The notes: a model not told the origin generated them from the sequence alone. Shown: positions 26,320 to 34,469, counted from the first letter of the stretch. The stretch is 39,346 bases of DNA from Bacteroidota bacterium (GCA_002748065.1 PDRJ01000012.1:1-39346), one strand, 5' to 3'. Numbers and translations: made by a program.

Positions 26320-26763
26320 CTAATCTGCATAGGGTCTTCTCAAGATCTCTGAAAAGATCATAGCCTGCCTTAAATTGCCCTTAATATCTCCTCTTAAGGC
26401 ACCGGGATAGCTTCCCTGCTTACCCAATGAAAACGACGGAATATTAGGACTTTCCTCCTTGTCAAACACACTGACACCTTCCTTCTGGGCAAACTGATTT
26501 ACCGAAATCTCTTCATGTACCCGAGGCGATAAAATAGCCTCGTCTTCCCCCTCAACAGGAGTAGAAATTTTCTCTTCAGGAAACTCAAAAAGTTCCGAAA
26601 TAAGATCCCCAACAGCAGCATCACGCTCCGAAGAATTGCTATCTTGAGACTCTGTCGCAACAGCACGAGACCGCACCTTCTGTTGTTTCCGCGCTTTCAA
26701 AATGGGTACTAATACCACCCATAAGATACCTAATAAGATAGGTAACAATTCACCTATATCCAT
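26320..26763 (-). CDS. Small membrane-anchored hypothetical protein
   Basis: This 147-residue protein has one N-terminal hydrophobic segment (GELLPILLGILWVVLVPIL, about 4-22), a basic stretch KARKQQKVRSR just after it, and then an acidic, low-complexity tail with no clear fold. The charge pattern places the tail in the cytoplasm. The C-terminal end (RQAMIFSEILRRPYAD) is what I associate with many small uncharacterised Bacteroidota membrane proteins. A TACCTTTA box just upstream is probably its promoter. No function can be given. Confidence 0.6.
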   Translation of the reverse strand: MDIGELLPILLGILWVVLVPILKARKQQKVRSRAVATESQDSNSSERDAAVGDLISELFEFPEEKISTPVEGEDEAILSPRVHEEISVNQFAQKEGVSVFDKEESPNIPSFSLGKQGSYPGALRGDIKGNLRQAMIFSEILRRPYAD

Positions 26764-26825
26764 GAATCAATGTGTTTGTAACCGCGTAAAGGTAAAAAAA
26801 AATTAAAAGGTGGATCCACAAGCCC

Positions 26826-26990
26826 GACAAATTGACGGCTAAATAGAGGCTGTCTATAAAATCCGACTTCTTCGTTACGCCTCTCTTCCAAATGGTCATT
26901 TACCCTGGTAAACGCCCCTATTTCAGCCTTCGCAAGCCTCAAATTCGGGCTTTCTGTACAAACGCTACCCAAAAGCCCTAACGTTAAGAG
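26826..26990 (-). repeat. Possible dispersed intergenic repeat (single copy here)
   Basis: The minus strand here reads GTACAGAAAGCCCGAATTTG, then GGCTTGCGAAGGCTGAAATA, and ends in AACGAAGAAGTCGGATTTTA before GACAGCC. From memory this resembles sequences scattered through Bacteroidota intergenic regions. Only one copy is present in the window, so repetition is not shown. A 72-codon frame across it does not look like a real protein. Confidence 0.3.
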
Positions 26991-27004
26991 TAGACACTAA
27001 ACCA

Positions 27005-27262
27005 CTAATGGCCACGAAGGCGGTTCAATTTCTTCGATTCTCTCCGCGTCCGTCTCATCATGGCCTTAGTCTCTTTCGTTTGACGCTTAAAATGAGCCCT
27101 ACGAAGCTTCTTTATTCTCCGTTTATCCTCTCTTTTCTCGCGTGCGAGAGCCTTTTCCTCTTTTTTCGCCAGTTTTGACTCTTCACTCACCTTACAGGAG
27201 AACAGCATCGTGGAGAGTACGATCATTCCCATGACAACCCAAGCCTTATCGCGTCTCATCAT
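27005..27262 (-). CDS. Small, highly basic lipoprotein
   Basis: This 85-residue protein has a lipoprotein signal ending in the lipobox MLFSC at about residue 23. After the acylated Cys, about 60 residues consist almost entirely of Lys, Arg, Glu and Ala (EEKALAREKREDKRRIKKL), which predicts a long charged helix. It is presumably anchored in a membrane of the envelope. No family is recognised. It diverges from the Rieske-like lipoprotein gene with about 145 bases between them. Confidence 0.65.
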   Translation of the reverse strand: MMRRDKAWVVMGMIVLSTMLFSCKVSEESKLAKKEEKALAREKREDKRRIKKLRRAHFKRQTKETKAMMRRTRRESKKLNRLRGH

Positions 27263-27372
27263 ATTTCATAAACGCTCTTTATTCCATTTTTGTTGCCCCT
27301 CCCGGATTTTTTGCACACAACAAATCACCAAAGAAAAACGTTGGTTTTGCTACAAAAGCTATTCCAATGCAT

Positions 27373-27399
27373 TTTGCACGAAATATTCCCCTATTTTTG
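27373..27399 (+). promoter_or_regulatory. Promoter of the Rieske-like lipoprotein gene
   Basis: TTTTG near 27372-27376 and TATTTTTG at 27392-27399 have the correct spacing. Predicted transcription would start near 27406, leaving almost no leader before ATG 27409 and a few bases before ATG 27418. Confidence 0.55.
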
Positions 27400-27408
27400 T
27401 AGAAAATA

Positions 27409-27846
27409 ATGATACTGATGCGATACCCTATCTCCCTGTTCCTTCTCCTTGTGGTTCCCTTGCTCTTTATGGGGTGCCGTGGCAATGATCCAAATTATAT
27501 CCCGGAAATCAAAGTCAATTTGGAGATAGATCTGTATCTCCCCTCTTACCAGGACTTGAATGTGATCACCGGATCCTACATCGACTCGCTGCACGGATAC
27601 AAGGGCTTAATTATTTACCACGCCACAGAGACCGACTTTTATGCCTACGATCAGGCGTGTCCTTTGGAACCCTTTGAAGACGAAGCCCTCATCGAGGTGG
27701 AACCCTGGTCAAGCATTGGGGTGTGCAGCAAGTGCGGCAGCCGATTTATTCTCACCGACGGATTCCCCATTGAGGGTCCGGCGGAGAAGCCTTTAAAAAC
27801 CTACCAAACCAACTTCACCGGAAGGTATATTCGAATCTACAACTAA
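27409..27846 (+). CDS. Rieske-like lipoprotein with non-canonical ligands
   Basis: This 145-residue protein (or 142 from the ATG at 27418) has a lipoprotein signal with lipobox LLFMGC. The fold pattern is that of a small Rieske domain: YHATETDFYAYDQACPLE, then VCSKCGSRFILTDGFPIEGPAEKPLKTYQ. A canonical [2Fe-2S] Rieske site is C-x-H...C-x-x-H; here the positions read C-P-L and C-S-K-C, so both His are missing and three Cys remain. It may bind a different centre or have lost it. I believe similar Cys-only relatives occur in other Bacteroidota. It sits in the periplasm or at the outer membrane. It converges on ahcY. Confidence 0.7.
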   Translation: MILMRYPISLFLLLVVPLLFMGCRGNDPNYIPEIKVNLEIDLYLPSYQDLNVITGSYIDSLHGYKGLIIYHATETDFYAYDQACPLEPFEDEALIEVEPWSSIGVCSKCGSRFILTDGFPIEGPAEKPLKTYQTNFTGRYIRIYN

Positions 27847-27861
27847 CCCCTTAAAGATTGA

Positions 27862-27883
27862 GGATTGGCCCCTTGGCCAATCC
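27862..27883. terminator. Perfect hairpin between convergent genes
   Basis: GGATTGGCC (27862-27870) and GGCCAATCC (27875-27883) form a nine-base-pair stem with a CCTT loop, between the ends of the Rieske-like gene and ahcY. No T run follows on either side, so it may be a weak terminator or an mRNA-end stabiliser. Confidence 0.55.
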
Positions 27884-27899
27884 CCCATTCCATCTTCCC

Positions 27900-29297
27900 T
27901 TAATACCGATAGTGTTCCGGTTTAAAGGGGCCGTTCTGTGGTACCCCAATATAATCGGCTTGCTCTTGGGTAAGGGTGGTTAGCTTTACACCAATTTGAG
28001 GAAGGTGCAGGCGGGCAACCTCTTCATCCAACTGTTTGGGCAAGCGATAAACCCTATTTTCATGCTCCTTTGTCCACAGTTCAATTTGAGCCAACGTCTG
28101 ATTGGTAAAGGAGTTACTCATCACGAACGAGGGATGGCCGGTGGCACAGCCCAGGTTTACAAGACGACCCTCTGCCAGGATATAGAGCGTATTTCCACTG
28201 GGAAGCACATACTTATCCACCTGTGGTTTCACCGTAATTCGCTCTACACCGGTAGTTTCATTCAAAGCATCCACCTGTATTTCATTGTCAAAGTGACCGA
28301 TATTACAAACGATGGCTTCATCACGCATGTTTAAGAGGTGTTCTTTTCGGATCACATCCTTATTCCCGGTACAGGTCACAAAGATATTTCCTTCGGGAAG
28401 TGCCTCTTCAACGGTTGTCACCTCAAAGCCTTCCATTGCCGCCTGGAGAGCACAAATAGGGTCTATCTCCGTTACGATAACACGGGCACCATAGCTTCTC
28501 ATGCTATGGGCGCATCCCTTGCCCACATCGCCATAGCCCAGCACCACCACAACCTTTCCGGCAATCATCACATCAGTAGCACGTTTAATACCATCTGCCA
28601 AAGACTCACGACAGCCGTAAAGATTATCAAATTTGGACTTGGTTACCGAATCATTTACATTGATAGCCGGACAGAGCAACGCCCCCTCTTCCATCATCTG
28701 GTAGAGGCGGTGGACTCCGGTGGTCGTCTCCTCGGAAACACCCTTGAGAGCTTCCACCGTACGATGCCACTTGCCATGATCCTCCTGAAGGGTCTCCTTA
28801 AGAAGACCAAGAATTGCAGCCTCTTCACGATTGGCCGGAGCCACATCAAGTACCGATGCATTCTCTTCCGCGGCATAACCCTTGTGAATCAAAAGAGTTG
28901 CATCGCCTCCGTCATCCACAATAATTTGGGGTCCTTTCCCATCCGGGAAACTCAATGCCATTTTTGTACACCACCAATACTCCTCCAACGTCTCTCCTTT
29001 CCAGGCAAACACGGGAACGCCACGCTCCGCAATAGCCGCTGCGGCGTGATCCTGGGTAGAAAAGATATTACAACTGGCCCAACGCACTTGAGCTCCAAGT
29101 TCCACGAGGGTCTCGATAAGAACGGCCGTTTGTATGGTCATGTGTAAAGATCCCGTGATACGGGCTCCCTTTAACGGTTTTGATGCCCCAAATTTCTCAC
29201 GAAGCGCCATCAATCCCGGCATCTCTTTTTCCGCAATGGCTATCTCTTTGCGCCCCCAATCAGCCAGGGCTATATCTTTAATCTTATAATCCATCAT
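27900..29297 (-). CDS. ahcY: Adenosylhomocysteinase (SAH hydrolase)
   Basis: This 465-residue protein matches SAH hydrolase throughout: IADWGRK-type opening, [48 protein letters not shown], the NAD-binding [36 protein letters not shown], and C-terminal KPEHYRY. It splits S-adenosylhomocysteine into adenosine and homocysteine, removing the product inhibitor of methyltransferases. The gene has its own promoter and a leader of about 160 bases with clear secondary structure, so RNA-level control is possible. Confidence 0.97.
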   Translation of the reverse strand: MMDYKIKDIALADWGRKEIAIAEKEMPGLMALREKFGASKPLKGARITGSLHMTIQTAVLIETLVELGAQVRWASCNIFSTQDHAAAAIAERGVPVFAWKGETLEEYWWCTKMALSFPDGKGPQIIVDDGGDATLLIHKGYAAEENASVLDVAPANREEAAILGLLKETLQEDHGKWHRTVEALKGVSEETTTGVHRLYQMMEEGALLCPAINVNDSVTKSKFDNLYGCRESLADGIKRATDVMIAGKVVVVLGYGDVGKGCAHSMRSYGARVIVTEIDPICALQAAMEGFEVTTVEEALPEGNIFVTCTGNKDVIRKEHLLNMRDEAIVCNIGHFDNEIQVDALNETTGVERITVKPQVDKYVLPSGNTLYILAEGRLVNLGCATGHPSFVMSNSFTNQTLAQIELWTKEHENRVYRLPKQLDEEVARLHLPQIGVKLTTLTQEQADYIGVPQNGPFKPEHYRY

Positions 29298-29458
29298 TTC
29301 ACTCTTTTAATTTGAAGCACCCCCCTGGCATGTCCTCTTCCGCACTATCTTAAAAATATAAACTCTTTGTTTGCTGTAGAAATCAGCGAAGTTTATAGTT
29401 TTTTCGTCCTGAAGATGGTCACTCCCAGAGGTTCTCCTCCATTAGACAATCTATTTTG
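29298..29458 (-). promoter_or_regulatory. Structured 5' leader of ahcY
   Basis: The leader between the predicted start near 29458 and the ahcY ATG contains a perfect eight-base-pair stem (TATAAACT 29357-29364 with AGTTTATA 29390-29397) enclosing a second stem GCTG/CAGC (29373-29376 with 29384-29387). Nearer the 5' end is a G-rich hairpin region with AGG-AGAA-CCT. I do not recognise a known riboswitch class, and it does not match what I remember of the SAH or SAM consensus. Confidence 0.4.
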
Positions 29459-29464
29459 CAGCGG

Positions 29465-29472
29465 CAAAGATA
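29465..29472 (-). promoter_or_regulatory. -7 element of the ahcY promoter (TATCTTTG)
   Basis: TATCTTTG on the minus strand matches TAnnTTTG exactly and is followed by GCCGC. It lies about 170 bases before the ahcY start and downstream of the hairpin that closes the receptor gene. Confidence 0.6.
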
Positions 29473-29528
29473 CGATTTTCATGTAATTTCATACGCCATT
29501 TTCCCCTTTCTTCCAACGAATTGCAACC

Positions 29529-29554
29529 ATTCTCAGCTCCGTGGAGCTAAGAAT
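29529..29554 (-). terminator. Hairpin after the FMN-controlled receptor gene
   Basis: Bases 29529-29539 pair with 29544-29554 in an eleven-base-pair stem (one G-U on the minus strand) with a four-base loop, 24 bases after the receptor stop. It separates that unit from ahcY. No T run follows on the minus strand. Confidence 0.55.
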
Positions 29555-29577
29555 AGCCCTTTTTCCGTTCAAAAGCG

Positions 29578-32142
29578 TTAGAAACGGAGCGTTAATCCCA
29601 CAGAGGCTGTCTGCCCAAACCCCGGGAATCCGGCAAAGGAGCTTGCCGTATGATCCATACCATCCACACCTCGCAACAGGTATTCTTTGTTGAAGAGATT
29701 CAAAATGGCCAAGTGTACACGCGCCGGTTGGCCAAAGAGAGTAAACACTCCCGAAAGGTGCAGATCCACCAACGTATAAGAAGGCAATTGCCACGCTTGA
29801 GTTCGATCCTGAGGATGACTACGTCTCACGGGATCAAAACCGGCATAGAGACGATCATAGTGACGCACCTCTCCCCGCACGGTCAGGAAATCAAACAACA
29901 CACACTCGGCATAGCCCCCCAGTTGCCACATGGGTGCATCACCCACATAAAGGCCATCGGCAAAGACACGAATGGTATCCACCACCACATGCGCATTGTT
30001 GTAGCTATTTGCTACCACATCATTGACCCACTTCCAATCTCCCACACTGCTAAAAACCCCCACTCGTAACACACCGGGCAGGCGATAAGAGGCCTCCATC
30101 TCCAGTCCACGATGACGGGCATCCAACCCCTTAATCATCACAGGGTCCAGGAATTGATTATATTCATTGGCCAAAAATAAACGATCGTTCCATATCGTAA
30201 AATAGGCATTTACCTGTATGCCCAAATGCCGATAAGCATACTGATACCCTGCTTCAACCGTATAGATCTTCTCATTGCTAATTCCCTCAGAAACCTGGTT
30301 TGTATAGTTTCCAAATACGTACTTAAAATAGGGTACTTTAAAAAACATCCCCCCATTCACATAAAAATGATGTGCATCCAAAAAACGTTTACTCATCCCT
30401 AATCGCACATCCCCCCCCCAAAGAAAGACAGGTTTGCTCCAATGTTCCCCCGAACGGTAATGATAAAAGTCATAACGCTGATAACGATTTCTACTCACGG
30501 AGCCTGATAAAAATGCGACAAACCCGTTATGATGATACTTGGCTTGGAGGTATCCATTCAAAAAATGGATATAAGAACCGCTATTCACCCTGATGGTATC
30601 TCCCACATGCTTCAATACACTGCGGCCATCTATCCCCCGAAGAGACCAGGCATAGTCTTCGATAAAGAACTCACCTCCAAGGAGATCTTCCACAGTTTCA
30701 TAGAGAGAAGACTTAAAATAGCGATGGTGGAGCCCTCCCTTCAGCGACCATCGGTCATTGAGCTGATAATCCAATGCCGAGAGCATACCTGCCCACTGGT
30801 GATTGGCATGAAAAGTGGTCTGAACGATTTTGGAAAAGTGGGATACCTCCTCCCCTTCTGGAGTGACATAAAGCTCCTCATGGGTTTGGTTAAGCGCATA
30901 AATTGCGGGCCAATCAATCTGTCCACTACCATTTTTATAAAGGGAAATAGAGGGAGAGGTACCAAAGCGTTCAGACCACTTACCGCCTCCTTTACCCGGA
31001 CTATAATAAAAGGAGGTGGCGACAAAAGCCTTTTCGGAGATGTTCCAATAATGATTCAGCGTAAAGTATGGCTTATGGTAAAAATTCTCAGACAGCCTAT
31101 TCTCCTTCCCGTTATAACTTCCCCACTCCCTATTGTAGCGATGCCCATATTGATTTATTTCCGAAAGCGTAAGGGGTACATTTCTTTGGCCATGACGCTC
31201 AGGACTACCCATGGCAGTAAAGACCAAAAGATGATCTTTATTGGCCACATTTTTAGATATGGAAAAGAAATAGCCATAACCCGAGGAGCGGGTTCCCTCC
31301 ACATAGCCCTCTCCACCAAATGCCGAACCCATAAGAGAGACGGCATATCCACTCTTCATCTTCCCACTATTCCAGGAGAAAGAGGTTTTCCGGTACCCAT
31401 AAGAGGTAAAAAAGCTTCTTATGGCTCCTCCCTGAGGGGCATGAGGACCATTAGTAATAATATTTACGGCTCCACCAATGGCATTAACCCCAAAAGAGGA
31501 GGGGCAGACTCCTTTTTGCACCTGTACGGACTGTGTAACATCAGCTAAGCCAAGCCAGTTGTTCCAAAATACCAGCCCATCCTCCACCCCGGAAACGGGA
31601 ATACCATTAAGCAGAAGAGCAATATTATCCTGGCGAAAACCGCGGATATTCAGTTTAGCATCCCCGGCCCCACCTCCTGTACGTGCAGCATAAACCCCCG
31701 ACACCGCTCCCATAGCCTCGGGAAAAGGTTTATCACCCAACCGTTGTTGGATGGCCGAAGCCTCAATACGCGCCATGGAAAACCCCTGCTCCGTCTGTAC
31801 TCCGGTAGAAGCAATAACCTGAACCCCGGAGAGACCGATGTCGGAGGGCTTCAAAACAAGGTGAAGCAATTTCTCTCCCGGAACAACAGGCACGCTCAAG
31901 GTTTCATATCCGGTAAAGGAACAGATCAGCGTATCGGGTGAAGAGGGGGCGGGTAACGCGAAGGAACCATCCATCCCGGAAACCGTACCCTCCTGAGTGT
32001 TCCGATAGACGAGATGTGCCCCTGCCACAGGCGTTCCGCCGGCATAATCAGAGACCACCCCGGAAAGGGTTTCTTGTGCAAAAAGGCTAACACTGGCCCA
32101 AAGACTCAATAACAACCACAAAATGCGAATACTTTTCATCAT
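29578..32142 (-). CDS. TonB-dependent receptor under FMN riboswitch control; putative flavin importer
   Basis: This 854-residue protein has a signal peptide (cleavage near SLFAQ). A CarboxypepD_reg-like domain covers about 25-95 (LSGVVSDYAGGTPVAGAHLV, GSFALPAP), and a plug about 115-230 (LNIRGFRQDNIALLLNGIP, SSFGVNAIGGAVNIITNG). The barrel ends in TASVGLTLRF with the usual terminal Phe. No SusD-like partner is present. The only regulatory element upstream is an FMN riboswitch (32283-32398), and the next gene, ahcY, has its own promoter behind a hairpin. The riboswitch therefore controls this gene alone. FMN riboswitches normally control riboflavin synthesis or uptake, so uptake of riboflavin or a related flavin across the outer membrane is the most economical role. 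The receptor family itself does not reveal the substrate. Confidence 0.9.
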   Translation of the reverse strand: MMKSIRILWLLLSLWASVSLFAQETLSGVVSDYAGGTPVAGAHLVYRNTQEGTVSGMDGSFALPAPSSPDTLICSFTGYETLSVPVVPGEKLLHLVLKPSDIGLSGVQVIASTGVQTEQGFSMARIEASAIQQRLGDKPFPEAMGAVSGVYAARTGGGAGDAKLNIRGFRQDNIALLLNGIPVSGVEDGLVFWNNWLGLADVTQSVQVQKGVCPSSFGVNAIGGAVNIITNGPHAPQGGAIRSFFTSYGYRKTSFSWNSGKMKSGYAVSLMGSAFGGEGYVEGTRSSGYGYFFSISKNVANKDHLLVFTAMGSPERHGQRNVPLTLSEINQYGHRYNREWGSYNGKENRLSENFYHKPYFTLNHYWNISEKAFVATSFYYSPGKGGGKWSERFGTSPSISLYKNGSGQIDWPAIYALNQTHEELYVTPEGEEVSHFSKIVQTTFHANHQWAGMLSALDYQLNDRWSLKGGLHHRYFKSSLYETVEDLLGGEFFIEDYAWSLRGIDGRSVLKHVGDTIRVNSGSYIHFLNGYLQAKYHHNGFVAFLSGSVSRNRYQRYDFYHYRSGEHWSKPVFLWGGDVRLGMSKRFLDAHHFYVNGGMFFKVPYFKYVFGNYTNQVSEGISNEKIYTVEAGYQYAYRHLGIQVNAYFTIWNDRLFLANEYNQFLDPVMIKGLDARHRGLEMEASYRLPGVLRVGVFSSVGDWKWVNDVVANSYNNAHVVVDTIRVFADGLYVGDAPMWQLGGYAECVLFDFLTVRGEVRHYDRLYAGFDPVRRSHPQDRTQAWQLPSYTLVDLHLSGVFTLFGQPARVHLAILNLFNKEYLLRGVDGMDHTASSFAGFPGFGQTASVGLTLRF

Positions 32143-32173
32143 GCTCTTTTACTAAAAACTGTTAAAAACAAAT

Positions 32174-32212
32174 CCCCTCGGAGCATCATAAAACCCCGAA
32201 GAACTTCGAGGC
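32174..32212 (-). terminator. Likely expression platform of the FMN riboswitch
   Basis: On the minus strand CCTCGAA and TTCGGGG (within 32194-32211) form a hairpin followed by TTTT. A downstream CCGAGGGG (32181-32174) can pair instead with the CCTCG arm or with TCGG, so two exclusive folds are possible. The U tract is short, so a translational switch is an alternative. Confidence 0.4.
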
Positions 32213-32282
32213 GGTAAGGAAAAAAGAGGCCATCATGTGGAAGCAGAAAGAGGTTCTCACCCCCACATATATCAACGCTCAT

Positions 32283-32398
32283 ATTCTTCTCCCATCCAGA
32301 CTATACGGTCGGTTCCGGAATTTCACCGGACAGGTCCCTTCAAAGGGATTAGCGGACTATCACCGCCGGTAGGGAATCGCACCCTGACTCGAAGAAAT
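32283..32398 (-). promoter_or_regulatory. FMN riboswitch (RFN element)
   Basis: The minus strand shows the conserved RFN core in order: GTCAGGGTGCGATTCCCTAC, CGGCGGTGATAGTCCGC, GGACCTGTCCGGTGAAATTC, CGGAACCGACCGTATAGTCT and GGATGGGAGAAGAAT. The closing P1 stem pairs 32391-32398 with 32283-32289. This aptamer binds FMN and lowers expression of the gene behind it. Downstream lies only the TonB-dependent receptor. Confidence 0.97.
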
Positions 32399-32403
32399 CG
32401 CGG

Positions 32404-32436
32404 CGAAGGTAGTGAGAGATTTTTATTAAACAAAGG
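32404..32436 (-). promoter_or_regulatory. Promoter of the FMN riboswitch-receptor unit
   Basis: TACCTTCG (32411-32404, minus), one base off TAnnTTTG, has TTTG about 19 bp upstream. Predicted transcription starts near 32397, exactly at the 5' arm of the riboswitch P1 stem. Confidence 0.55.
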
Positions 32437-32501
32437 ATTGCTTCTCACAAGCCCATAGGAAACAAAAAATTGTATTAATTTAGCCCCTCCAACGAAGGAT
32501 T

Positions 32502-33380
32502 ATGGCACAGCATGAAGAGAAATACAACCGAAGACGTCTGCGATCTGCGCATATCTCTACAGTGATTAGCATCACACTGGTACTCTTTCTTCTGGGCATT
32601 CTGGGAACCTTAATCATTCATGCCGAAACCATTGTCCGCTACGCCAAGGAGCACATCATCATCACGCTAACCATCAAAAACGAAACAGATCCGGGAAAGA
32701 CACTGGCCTTTAAACGGCAGCTGGAGGCCACGCCCTACATTCGCTCCGCCACGTTTATCAGCAAAGAGGAGGCTGCCAAAGACCTTCAGGAAGAGCTGGG
32801 TGAGGACTTCATCGCCTTTTTGGGATACAACCCCCTCCCCACAACCCTCGACCTGTACCCCAGTGTGGACTACGCCCACCCTGACAGCCTGCAAATGCTC
32901 GCTGAGACCTTCAAAAAAGACCCCATCATTGCAGAGGTAAAATACCAACGATCCCTGGTGGGAAAGATTCAAGATAATATTGAGAAGATCACCCTCGTGA
33001 TTCTAGGCTTTTCTGCCCTCTTGCTACTAATATCTATCATACTGATTCACAACACCATAAGACTATCCATATACGCCGGAAGATTTTTGATCCGTACCAT
33101 GTACCTCATTGGTGCCACCCGAAGATTTATACGGCGTCCCTTTATCAAAACGGGGATTTTGCAGGGGGTGGCCTCTTCGCTGCTCAGCCTGATACTCATT
33201 ACGCTGCTGCTTACCGAGGTGTACAATAGATTCCCGGAAGCATGGGAAACAGGAAACCGATATCACCTGTTGTACCTGGCCGCCATCATCGTCCTTGTGG
33301 GATTGATGATCACGGTTATCTCCACGGTCATCGCCGTAAACAAATACCTAAACGCACAAAAAGAGAAATTATACGACTAA
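32502..33380 (+). CDS. ftsX: Cell-division protein FtsX
   Basis: This 292-residue protein has the FtsX topology: a short cytoplasmic N-terminus (EEKYNRRRLRSAHIS), a first membrane segment at about 20-42, an extracytoplasmic domain of roughly 120 residues with the family motif PYIRSATFISKEEAAKDLQEELGEDF and LGYNPLPTTLDLYP, then three more membrane segments with NTIRLSIYAGRFLIRTMYLIGATRRFIRRPF in the permease core. With the ATPase FtsE it regulates peptidoglycan hydrolases at the division site. ftsE is not adjacent. It is first in an operon with DUF3098, uppP and truB, an arrangement I associate with Bacteroidota. Confidence 0.92.
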   Translation: MAQHEEKYNRRRLRSAHISTVISITLVLFLLGILGTLIIHAETIVRYAKEHIIITLTIKNETDPGKTLAFKRQLEATPYIRSATFISKEEAAKDLQEELGEDFIAFLGYNPLPTTLDLYPSVDYAHPDSLQMLAETFKKDPIIAEVKYQRSLVGKIQDNIEKITLVILGFSALLLLISIILIHNTIRLSIYAGRFLIRTMYLIGATRRFIRRPFIKTGILQGVASSLLSLILITLLLTEVYNRFPEAWETGNRYHLLYLAAIIVLVGLMITVISTVIAVNKYLNAQKEKLYD

Positions 33381-33383
33381 ACC

Positions 33384-33644
33384 ATGCAACATAAAAACGC
33401 ACAAAAAGAGAAAGAGAATCCAAAGGTTAAACTAACCTTTGGACGGGAAAATTACCGTATCATGCTCATCGGGATTTTGCTCATTGGGTTGGGTTTTTTG
33501 CTTATGATTGGGGGAGGTAGTGATGATCCCCAGGTCTTCAATAAAGCCATGTTCAGCACCATGCGTATCACCATCGCCCCCATCCTTATTCTTGCCGGTT
33601 TTGTCACCGAGATCGTGGCCATCATGTGGAGATCAAAAAAATAA
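33384..33644 (+). CDS. DUF3098 small membrane protein
   Basis: This 86-residue protein has a charged N-terminus, LTFGRENYRIMLIGILLIGLGF followed by GGGSDDP, then FSTMRITIAPILILAGFVTEIVAIM. Two membrane helices are separated by a short polar loop with a D-rich turn. That is the DUF3098 family, as I know it typically found between ftsX and uppP in Bacteroidota. The function is unknown; the position suggests a link to division or cell-wall precursor recycling. It begins three bases after ftsX ends. Confidence 0.9.
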   Translation: MQHKNAQKEKENPKVKLTFGRENYRIMLIGILLIGLGFLLMIGGGSDDPQVFNKAMFSTMRITIAPILILAGFVTEIVAIMWRSKK

Positions 33645-33659
33645 CCGAACAACACCATT

Positions 33660-34448
33660 ATGACTTGGATAGAGGCACTCATTCTGGGAATTATTCAGGG
33701 ACTCACTGAATTTTTACCGGTCAGCAGCAGTGGTCATCTGGAGTTAGGGAAAGCTCTATTAGGCATTGAGGCAAAGGAAAGCCTGATGTTCTCCGTGGCG
33801 GTACACGGAGCCACTGTACTGAGCACGATCATTGTTTTCCGCAAAGAGATTCTACATCTGCTGGAAGGAATCTTCAAATTCCGCTATAACGAAGAGACGC
33901 AGTATGCACTAAAGATCGTCATCTCAATGGTTCCTGTGGGGATTATCGGCGTGCTTTTTAAAGATACGATCAAAGGGTTATTCACCGGGAATGTACTCTT
34001 GGTGGGAGCCATGCTACTGGTTACCGCCCTGTTGCTTGCGTTTACTTATTACGCCAAAGAGCGGGAGAAGTCCCCCTCCTATGGTCACGCATTTCTCATG
34101 GGAATGGCACAAGCCATTGCCGTTCTTCCCGGAATATCTCGCTCAGGAGCCACCATCTCCACCGGATTATTGCTGGGAAACAGACGGGATGAGGTAGCCC
34201 AATTCTCCTTCCTGATGGTGCTGCTCCCCATCATAGGGGAGAATTTTTTAGACCTTATAAGCGGGGAGATGGCGGCCTCTTCGGTAGGCACAACACCCCT
34301 AATAATCGGCTCTCTGGCAGCATTTATCACCGGGCTGGTCGCCTGTACCTGGATGCTCAAATTGGTCAAAAAGGGAAAATTAATCTGGTTTGCGCTCTAC
34401 TGTGCCCTGGTTGGAGGTGCAGCCATTATCGCTCATTTCTTCATCTAA
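33660..34448 (+). CDS. uppP: Undecaprenyl-diphosphatase UppP (BacA)
   Basis: This 262-residue integral membrane protein carries both family signatures: GLTEFLPVSSSGHLELGKALLG near the N-terminus (catalytic Glu and the Ser/His loop) and LPGISRSGATISTGLLLG at about residue 155 (second inverted-repeat motif with the catalytic Arg). It removes the terminal phosphate of undecaprenyl diphosphate, recycling the lipid carrier for peptidoglycan and glycan synthesis and conferring bacitracin tolerance. It begins 15 bases after the DUF3098 gene. Confidence 0.96.
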   Translation: MTWIEALILGIIQGLTEFLPVSSSGHLELGKALLGIEAKESLMFSVAVHGATVLSTIIVFRKEILHLLEGIFKFRYNEETQYALKIVISMVPVGIIGVLFKDTIKGLFTGNVLLVGAMLLVTALLLAFTYYAKEREKSPSYGHAFLMGMAQAIAVLPGISRSGATISTGLLLGNRRDEVAQFSFLMVLLPIIGENFLDLISGEMAASSVGTTPLIIGSLAAFITGLVACTWMLKLVKKGKLIWFALYCALVGGAAIIAHFFI

Positions 34449-34469
34449 ATCTTGCGGCAAGCCCCTCTT

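Noticed and set aside
26754..26972. Frame of 72 codons on the minus strand
   Set aside because: It overlaps the start of the small membrane protein and crosses the putative repeat; there is no signal peptide, motif or convincing start.
28338..29147. Open frame of 269 codons on the plus strand
   Set aside because: It is antisense to ahcY, which is certain over its full length.
29298..29458. SAH or SAM riboswitch in the ahcY leader
   Set aside because: The conserved core sequences I know for those classes are not present, so only an unidentified structured leader is claimed.
30529..31548. Open frame of 339 codons on the plus strand
   Set aside because: It is antisense to the FMN-controlled receptor and shows no motif.
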